Shown in pieces: positions 59,464-64,000 of a stretch of 64,000 nt of DNA (the first letter of the stretch is position 1; the number at the start of each line of letters is the position of its first letter). The notes below the pieces were generated by a model. It saw only the letters and a list, made by a program, of their open reading frames with translations, did not search any database and was not told the origin of the DNA. The position numbers were made by a program, and so were the translations under genes. Source of the stretch: Pseudothauera hydrothermalis (GTDB lineage: Bacteria; Pseudomonadota; Gammaproteobacteria; Burkholderiales; Rhodocyclaceae); NCBI RefSeq assembly GCF_003345255.1, contig NZ_CP029331.1, positions 124,001 through 188,000 on the forward strand, in the 5' to 3' direction.

Positions 59464-59897
59464 TCGACGATCCCGATCTGGATCTCGATGCGGTTGTCCG
59501 GCGCATCGGGGCCGTGCCAGACGTGGTAGACCTCGCGGCTGTCACCGCTGGCGCGCAGGCCGGCCTCGGCCATGGCGTGCAGCAGCGGCTGATAGCCGTG
59601 GCAGAAGAGATCAGAGAGCGGCCCCTCGTACACCCGCCGCGCACAGCGCAGCGCCGGCAGCATGGACAGCCCCGCCCCCTCGACCGGCAGGCAGAAATCC
59701 AGATCGAAGGGCGTGTGCGCCTCCTGCGGCAGGCCGCGGGCGGCGAAGATCGGCGGGCCGTTGACTGTCAAGCCGCGCGCCTGCGCTTCGGCGTGCAAGT
59801 CGGCATAGGCCTGCGCGGCCTGGGTGCCGACGGCATCCAGGCTCAGGCGGTGCGAGCGGCGCAGCACAGTGACGGGGGCAGTGGTGTGAAGTTCCAT
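59460..59897 (-). CDS. GyrI-like / AraC-type effector-binding domain protein
   Basis: The 145-residue protein looks like a free-standing GyrI-like small-molecule-binding domain: an N-terminal strand that ends VTVLRRSHRLSLDAVG, NGPPIFAARGLP, FDLDFCLPVEG, YQPLLHAMAEAG and a C-terminal EIQIGIVE strand. No DNA-binding domain is attached. ATG 59897 follows CCGGAGGACCG. Such domains bind hydrophobic drugs or act as esterases in some cases; the role here is not known. Confidence 0.72.
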   Translation of the reverse strand: MELHTTAPVTVLRRSHRLSLDAVGTQAAQAYADLHAEAQARGLTVNGPPIFAARGLPQEAHTPFDLDFCLPVEGAGLSMLPALRCARRVYEGPLSDLFCHGYQPLLHAMAEAGLRASGDSREVYHVWHGPDAPDNRIEIQIGIVE

Positions 59898-59926
59898 CGG
59901 TCCTCCGGGTTCTGAAGTTCTGGGGG

Positions 59927-60703
59927 TCATCCGCCCAGCCCGGCCTGCAGCGCAGCCAGGGCCAGGTGGGTGGCGGCATGGGCGGCCATGGCGGCTTCCA
60001 GGTGGTGGCGGCAGAACAGCCACCCATAGACCACCCCGCCCAGCCCGTTGAGCAGCAGCGTGCGCGCCACCAGCGTGGTCTCCAGCTCGACCTGAGCCGC
60101 CAGGACCGGCAGATGCGCGGCCCCAAAGACCAGGGCCGACAGCGCCACGGCCAACCCGAGGGCCAGACGCGCATGCGCCGGGCCCAAGACGCGCAGCAGC
60201 GCCCAGGCCAGCAGGCTCATCGCGCCCCAGCGGGCGATGACCTCCTCGGCCAGGCCACCGTAGAGCAAACCGACCACGAGGCGTGATCCGGCCAGGTCGG
60301 GCGGGGCCTGTACGAGCGCTCGCCAGCCCTCGCTCCATGCAGGGCTCAACAGCCTGTCCAAGGCCTGCACGGCGATGCCAACGAAAAGTCCCCATCCCAC
60401 ACTGGCCGCCCACAGCCGAAGCGGCTGACGCGCCGGGGCGGTGCCGGCAAGCAGGCTGCGCAGACCCACCCGATGCGCCAGGGCCGCCCCGACCGCACTC
60501 GCGGCCATCACCAGCAGCAGCGGGTTCAGGGCCAGCGCGGCGCGTTGCGCCCACGGCGGCAAGGCCGCCAGCTCGGGCGCGGCGGCCAGCAGCGCCGCCG
60601 GCGGGGCCTGCCCCATCAGGGCGATGATGCCCAAGAGCCCAACCGCCAGCACCGGCAGGGCGCGGCGCGACCAGGACGAGGGTGCAGGATCAGGGCGGTT
60701 CAC
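59927..60703 (-). CDS. CPBP family intramembrane metalloprotease
   Basis: The protein, 258 residues from GTG 60703, has about eight hydrophobic segments and the CPBP (Abi) motifs: Glu153-Glu154 with Arg158 in AEEVIARWG, His197 in AAHLPVLA, and His242/His246 in AHAATH. These form the glutamate-histidine metal site of Rce1-like proteases. The GTG is chosen because GGAG lies eight bases before it; an ATG at 60754 is the alternative. Substrate unknown; relatives act in peptide immunity or maturation. Confidence 0.8.
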   Translation of the reverse strand: MNRPDPAPSSWSRRALPVLAVGLLGIIALMGQAPPAALLAAAPELAALPPWAQRAALALNPLLLVMAASAVGAALAHRVGLRSLLAGTAPARQPLRLWAASVGWGLFVGIAVQALDRLLSPAWSEGWRALVQAPPDLAGSRLVVGLLYGGLAEEVIARWGAMSLLAWALLRVLGPAHARLALGLAVALSALVFGAAHLPVLAAQVELETTLVARTLLLNGLGGVVYGWLFCRHHLEAAMAAHAATHLALAALQAGLGG

Positions 60704-60833
60704 AGACGGGCTCCGAAACAGAAAAACGATGGGGCCCGATCCGCGAAGCGGCATCGCCAGCGAGGGGCCAAAACGCCGATTATCGTCCCTGACCCAGCGC
60801 TTATCCAAGCCCGTTTGCATACCGGTTGTGCAA

Positions 60834-60861
60834 TGGCAGGGCCGGTACCGGCCGATTGCCA
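60834..60861 (-). terminator. Palindromic hairpin downstream of the SRPBCC gene
   Basis: GGCCGGTACCGGCC (60840-60853) is a perfect 14-base palindrome flanked by TGGCA (60834-60838) and TGCCA (60857-60861). It begins five bases past the SRPBCC stop, in the 162-base gap before the CPBP gene. No T-run follows, so termination would be partial. The rest of the gap shows no clear promoter. Confidence 0.4.
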
Positions 60862-60865
60862 CGGT

Positions 60866-61303
60866 TCAGGGCGCTTCGGCACGGGCCTTGAGGGCTGCGT
60901 TCATGGCCAGGAAGCCTTGCCGGGTGGCCCCCTGCAGGCTGCGCCGCAGGAAGGGTTCCAGCAGGCCGGAAAAATGTTCGCCGTGCACGAACTTCACCCG
61001 CCCTTCTGCCTGGGGCAGGATGCGGAAGTAATGCTCCCCGTCCAAGAGGCCCGGCACCAGAAAACGCCCCTTCCAGCGCAGTTCCCGGGCGTTGTCGGCA
61101 ACCAGGACCCTGGGCTTGAAGGCCATGCCCGCCTGTCCCGGCGGACGGATGGAGACGCTCAGCCGCGCCCCCGGGCGCAGCGGCCCACTGATGCTGACAA
61201 TGAAAGGGTTCCACGCCGGATAGGCCGGGAACCCGGTCAGCACCGCCCAGACCCGTTCCGGGTGGGCCAGGATATCGATTTCGGTTTCGATAGTGGTCGT
61301 CAT
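60866..61303 (-). CDS. SRPBCC family (polyketide cyclase/START-like) protein
   Basis: The 145-residue protein fits the SRPBCC ligand-binding fold: TEIDILAHPERVWAVLTGFPAYPAWNPFI at the N-terminus, quoted in part as AHPERVWAVLTGF, and an amphipathic C-terminal helix. These proteins bind hydrophobic ligands in a deep pocket. I start at ATG 61303, since the seven upstream codons are outside the fold. Function is unknown. Confidence 0.75.
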   Translation of the reverse strand: MTTTIETEIDILAHPERVWAVLTGFPAYPAWNPFIVSISGPLRPGARLSVSIRPPGQAGMAFKPRVLVADNARELRWKGRFLVPGLLDGEHYFRILPQAEGRVKFVHGEHFSGLLEPFLRRSLQGATRQGFLAMNAALKARAEAP

Positions 61304-61381
61304 CGACGGTCCGTTTGTCTGCAATCGGGGTGAAGAAAGCGACCCGGTACAGGCCGCTTCAGATGGCGCGGGCGCGCCGCA

Positions 61382-62542
61382 TCAGCGCAAGTAGTCGGTA
61401 AGGAGTTGCCAGCGACCGTCGCGGATCTGCGCCAGCCGGCCGTGGCGGTTGCCGAGGTGGTCGTCCGGGGAAAAACGATACACTGGGCCGCCGAAAATGT
61501 CCGGTGCGGTCTGTAACCGCTCCAGCGCCGCGACGAAGCGTTCGGTGTCCAGCTCGGGGCCCGCCTGTTGTGCGGCTTGCACAAAGAGATCGGCCACGGT
61601 GTAGCCCATCACGCTCCACACATTCGGGGCGGTGCCAAAGCGTTCGCGGTAACGCGCGATCCAGGCTGCCAATGCCGGGGAGGCATCTTCCGCATAGGGG
61701 TGCGGCAGCACCGAGACGCCGTACAAGCCCTCGACCGCGTCGCCGCCGAGTTCGTGGGTCTGCGCGGAATAGCCGGAGGCGGTGACCAACATGTCCACGT
61801 CCCAGCCCAGTTTGCGTGCCTCCTGCATGGCCGCCACCGTCTCCCGCACCACGGTGGCCAGTACCACCAGATCGCAGTCGGCAGCGCGCAGCCGGGCGAT
61901 CTGGCTGGAAAAGTCAGTGGCACCGCGTTTGTAGCTGGTGCGTTCGGTAAGCGGCTTGCCGAGCTTCTGCAAGGCCGCCTCGACCCCCTTCATCACTTCC
62001 AGGCCGTAGTCGTCGTCCTGGTAGAGCAGGCAGGTGCGCGCATAGCCTTTGGTTTGCACCATGTGCCGGGTGGCGGCTTCCATGTAATCCCTATAGGGCG
62101 CGAAGATCTGGAACTTGAGCGGGTGCAGCGGGGCGTAGGTCGATTCATGCGGCGAGAAAGGAAATAGATGCGCCCGCCCGGCTTCCACGATCATCGGCAT
62201 GGTGGCCATCACCACCGGGGTGCCTAGGTTGGCGAGAAAAGCAAACGCCCGGTCGCGTTGCAGCAGCTTACGCGCCGCCAGCACGGCCTTTTTGGGGTCA
62301 TAGGCGGCGTCTTCGACCACCAGCCGCAGTGTGCGGCCGTACAGGCCGCCGGCGGTGTTGACCTCTTCGAAGCGCATCAGCATGCCGTCTCGCACCGGCG
62401 CGCCGAGCATGGCAACCGGGCCGGACAAGTCCTGAATGCTGCCGACGACGATTTCGTCGCGGCTCACACCGGGCGTCTGCGCCGCGGCCGACAGGGCCAG
62501 CAGTGCAAAGGTTGCGGCGAGCAAGGCAGGGAAACGGATCAT
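61382..62542 (-). CDS. Branched-chain amino-acid-type ABC transporter substrate-binding protein
   Basis: The 386-residue periplasmic protein has a signal peptide (about 1-21) and the LivK-type fold: EIVVGSIQDLSGPVAMLG, the segment AFLANLGTPVVMATMP and LVVLATVVRETVAAMQEARKLG. The ligand may be an amino acid, amide or aromatic acid; the sequence does not settle it. The gene lies after the two permease genes, with a 93-base gap that could hold its own promoter. Confidence 0.88.
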   Translation of the reverse strand: MIRFPALLAATFALLALSAAAQTPGVSRDEIVVGSIQDLSGPVAMLGAPVRDGMLMRFEEVNTAGGLYGRTLRLVVEDAAYDPKKAVLAARKLLQRDRAFAFLANLGTPVVMATMPMIVEAGRAHLFPFSPHESTYAPLHPLKFQIFAPYRDYMEAATRHMVQTKGYARTCLLYQDDDYGLEVMKGVEAALQKLGKPLTERTSYKRGATDFSSQIARLRAADCDLVVLATVVRETVAAMQEARKLGWDVDMLVTASGYSAQTHELGGDAVEGLYGVSVLPHPYAEDASPALAAWIARYRERFGTAPNVWSVMGYTVADLFVQAAQQAGPELDTERFVAALERLQTAPDIFGGPVYRFSPDDHLGNRHGRLAQIRDGRWQLLTDYLR

Positions 62543-62635
62543 GGCGGACCTCGATGAGTTTCTACACCGAAGGTCGCATTATCCAGTGATTCATAATTAT
62601 GGCTAGCGCCGGCATGCCTGCGTGGGGACGGAAGA
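62543..62635 (-). other. Gap between permease and substrate-binding protein genes
   Basis: The gap has the palindrome CATAATTATG (62592-62601) and, on the minus strand, GATAAT about 40 bases before the next start, a possible -10 box without a good -35. It may give the binding-protein gene extra transcription. Confidence 0.3.
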
Positions 62636-63592
62636 CTAGCTGCCCGCCAGTCCCTGTGGGCGCCATCGCACCACCGCCACCAGCACCACGCCGAATAACA
62701 GCAATTCCAAGCCCGCGGTGTTGGCCAGATCGGCGGGCAGCAGATCGCGCAGCACGGCGATCGACTGCGGGATGGCCACGATCACCAGCGCGCCCCATAG
62801 CGCGCCGGCCAGATGGCGGACGCCGCCGATGAACGCCAGCATCAGCAATTCGAACGACAGCAGCAGGCCAAACTGCTCCGGGCTGAGAAAGCCGATCCAA
62901 TGCGCGTACAGCGCGCCGGCCAGCCCAGAGAGGCCGCCGCCGAGGATAAAGGCTGCGCGTTTGACGCGCACCCGGTCAATACCGCAGGCTGCGGCCGCGT
63001 CCTCGTCGGCGCGTACCGCCCGCCAGGCGCGGCCCAGCCGCGAATCCACCCAGCGTTGGCAGGCCCACCACGCCAGCGCCAGTGCCAGGGTGCTCACCAG
63101 CGCCTGCGCTGCGGCACTGTCCGCGGTGAAGGGGCCAATGACCAACGCCGGCACGCCAAGACCTGCCGCGCCGCCGGTCAGCGTGCGCCAGCGCACCAGC
63201 ACCTCTTCGACGATCAGCGCAAAGGCCAGCGTGCTCATGGCAAAGTACAAGCCGCCCAGGCGATGTGCCGGCAGACTGGCGAGCCAGCCGCCCGCAGCAG
63301 CCACCGCGATGGCCAGTGGCAGCGATAGCGCTGCAGGGACGCCGTGGCGGACCAGCAGGCCCTGGGTGTAGGCGCCCAAGGCGAGCAGGGCGCCTTGTCC
63401 CAGCGAAATCTGTCCGGCCTGACCGACGATCAGCACCACGCCGAGTCCGGCAATCGCAAACGTGGCCACCAAGGCCAACTGGCCCAGCGCGTAGTCCGCA
63501 CCCAGGAACGCCGCCAATGCAGCGCCGGCAGCGAGCAACAGGGCAGCGTGCCTGCCGCGGCCGGGTTTGCCCGGGCTCCCGCGCGGCGTCAT
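62636..63592 (-). CDS. Branched-chain amino-acid-type ABC transporter permease (LivM-like)
   Basis: The 318-residue permease has about eight to nine membrane helices, the LivM-type GQAGQISLGQGALLALGAY segment near residue 60 and the cytoplasmic coupling motif GRAWRAVRADEDAAAACGID. I start at ATG 63592, which overlaps the stop of the upstream permease gene (ATGA); the longer frame start at 63634 lies inside that gene. ATPase genes are not in the window and are probably further upstream. Confidence 0.9.
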   Translation of the reverse strand: MTPRGSPGKPGRGRHAALLLAAGAALAAFLGADYALGQLALVATFAIAGLGVVLIVGQAGQISLGQGALLALGAYTQGLLVRHGVPAALSLPLAIAVAAAGGWLASLPAHRLGGLYFAMSTLAFALIVEEVLVRWRTLTGGAAGLGVPALVIGPFTADSAAAQALVSTLALALAWWACQRWVDSRLGRAWRAVRADEDAAAACGIDRVRVKRAAFILGGGLSGLAGALYAHWIGFLSPEQFGLLLSFELLMLAFIGGVRHLAGALWGALVIVAIPQSIAVLRDLLPADLANTAGLELLLFGVVLVAVVRWRPQGLAGS

Positions 63593-64000
63593 CCGCGTAG
63601 CCTCCCGAATGCTGAGCCCAGACCCTGAGGACACAGGAACAGCGCCGCCATCAGCAGCAGGTAAGGCACCAGGTCTTTGATCCCTTCCGGCAACACCAGC
63701 CCGGCCAGGGCCTCGGCCAGGCCGAGGAAGATGCCGGCCGCCAGGGCGCCCGGCAGGCTGGTCAGGCCGCCCAGTACAGCGGCTGGAAAAGCCTTCAGGG
63801 CGACCAGCCCCATGCCCAGATGTACAAAGGTGATCGGCGCCAGCAACAGGCCGGCAAAAGCCGCCAGTCCCGCGCCCAGCGCCCAGGCCAGGGTGTGCAT
63901 GGCGGCCACCGGCACACCCATCAGCGCAGCGGCGCGGGCGTCTTCCGCACAGGCGCGCAGTGCAAGCCCCACGCGGGTGTGGCGAAAAAACAGTGTCAGC
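63589..64000 (-). CDS. Branched-chain amino-acid-type ABC transporter permease (LivH-like), C-terminal part
   Basis: The gene runs off the right edge; the frame is open to base 64000, so the start lies outside. The visible 137 or so residues include the coupling segment VGLALRACAEDARAAALMGV and four to five membrane helices ending near GIKDLVPYLLLMAALF, as in LivH-type permeases. It overlaps the LivM-like gene. Confidence 0.88.
   Translation of the reverse strand, partial: LTLFFRHTRVGLALRACAEDARAAALMGVPVAAMHTLAWALGAGLAAFAGLLLAPITFVHLGMGLVALKAFPAAVLGGLTSLPGALAAGIFLGLAEALAGLVLPEGIKDLVPYLLLMAALFLCPQGLGSAFGRLRG

Overview
The window is a high-GC stretch (roughly two thirds G+C by eye, not computed) of a Gram-negative chromosome. 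The gene content points to a betaproteobacterium, probably near Rhodocyclales: the order lptM-lysA / cyaY / mrcA / pilMNOPQ-aroK-aroB-dgt-gltB-gltD, a Na+-translocating NADH:quinone reductase, ubiquinone genes, type IV pilus genes and a FadL-type fatty-acid porin. I cannot name a genus. Fifty-seven protein genes are supported, two of them cut by the window edges. There is no rRNA, tRNA, CRISPR array, transposase or integrase that I can see. No gene-free stretch exceeds 300 bases; the largest gaps are 46541-46787 and 11600-11825, and both are described as features.

Region 1 (1-11599, all +) is a fatty-acid beta-oxidation island: the end of fadE, a FadI-like thiolase, a DegV/FakB-like fatty-acid-binding protein, a hydratase-dehydrogenase multienzyme, a YciA-like thioesterase, the porin fadL, a second multienzyme with reversed domain order, a second thiolase and a DUF4442 hot-dog protein. 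Together they cover uptake, oxidation and CoA-ester hydrolysis. Region 2 (11600-18629, +) is nqrABCDEF followed by a PaaG-like enoyl-CoA isomerase; NQR would take the NADH that beta-oxidation makes.

Region 3 (18648-30507) is mixed housekeeping: a YdcF-type protein (-), then on + metY, a DUF2802 protein, a SPOR protein, fliW, ridA, recG, ubiC, ubiA, pyrF, an Ig-like lipoprotein and ubiD. Region 4 (30526-38590) is largely cell envelope: dacB (-), rfbB-rfbD plus a small unknown gene (+), lysA and lptM (-), cyaY (+) and mrcA (-).

Region 5 (38754-52926, +) holds pilMNOPQ, aroK, aroB, dgt, gltB and gltD. Most junctions are ATGA-type overlaps, so translation is probably coupled. A candidate small RNA (promoter plus intrinsic terminator) lies between dgt and gltB. 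Region 6 (52977-64000) has a MaoC-phosphotransacetylase fusion with ackA (-), glmU-glmS (+), a minus-strand group of four small accessory genes (SRPBCC, CPBP protease, GyrI-like, GNAT) and the start of a branched-chain amino-acid ABC transporter locus (-).

Most of the window is ordinary core metabolism. I see no clearly new multi-gene system. The most interesting signals are in intergenic DNA: a leader with mutually exclusive hairpins before the DegV gene, a 19-bp perfect palindrome and an 8-bp inverted repeat in the mrcA/pilM divergent region, and the dgt-gltB candidate small RNA.
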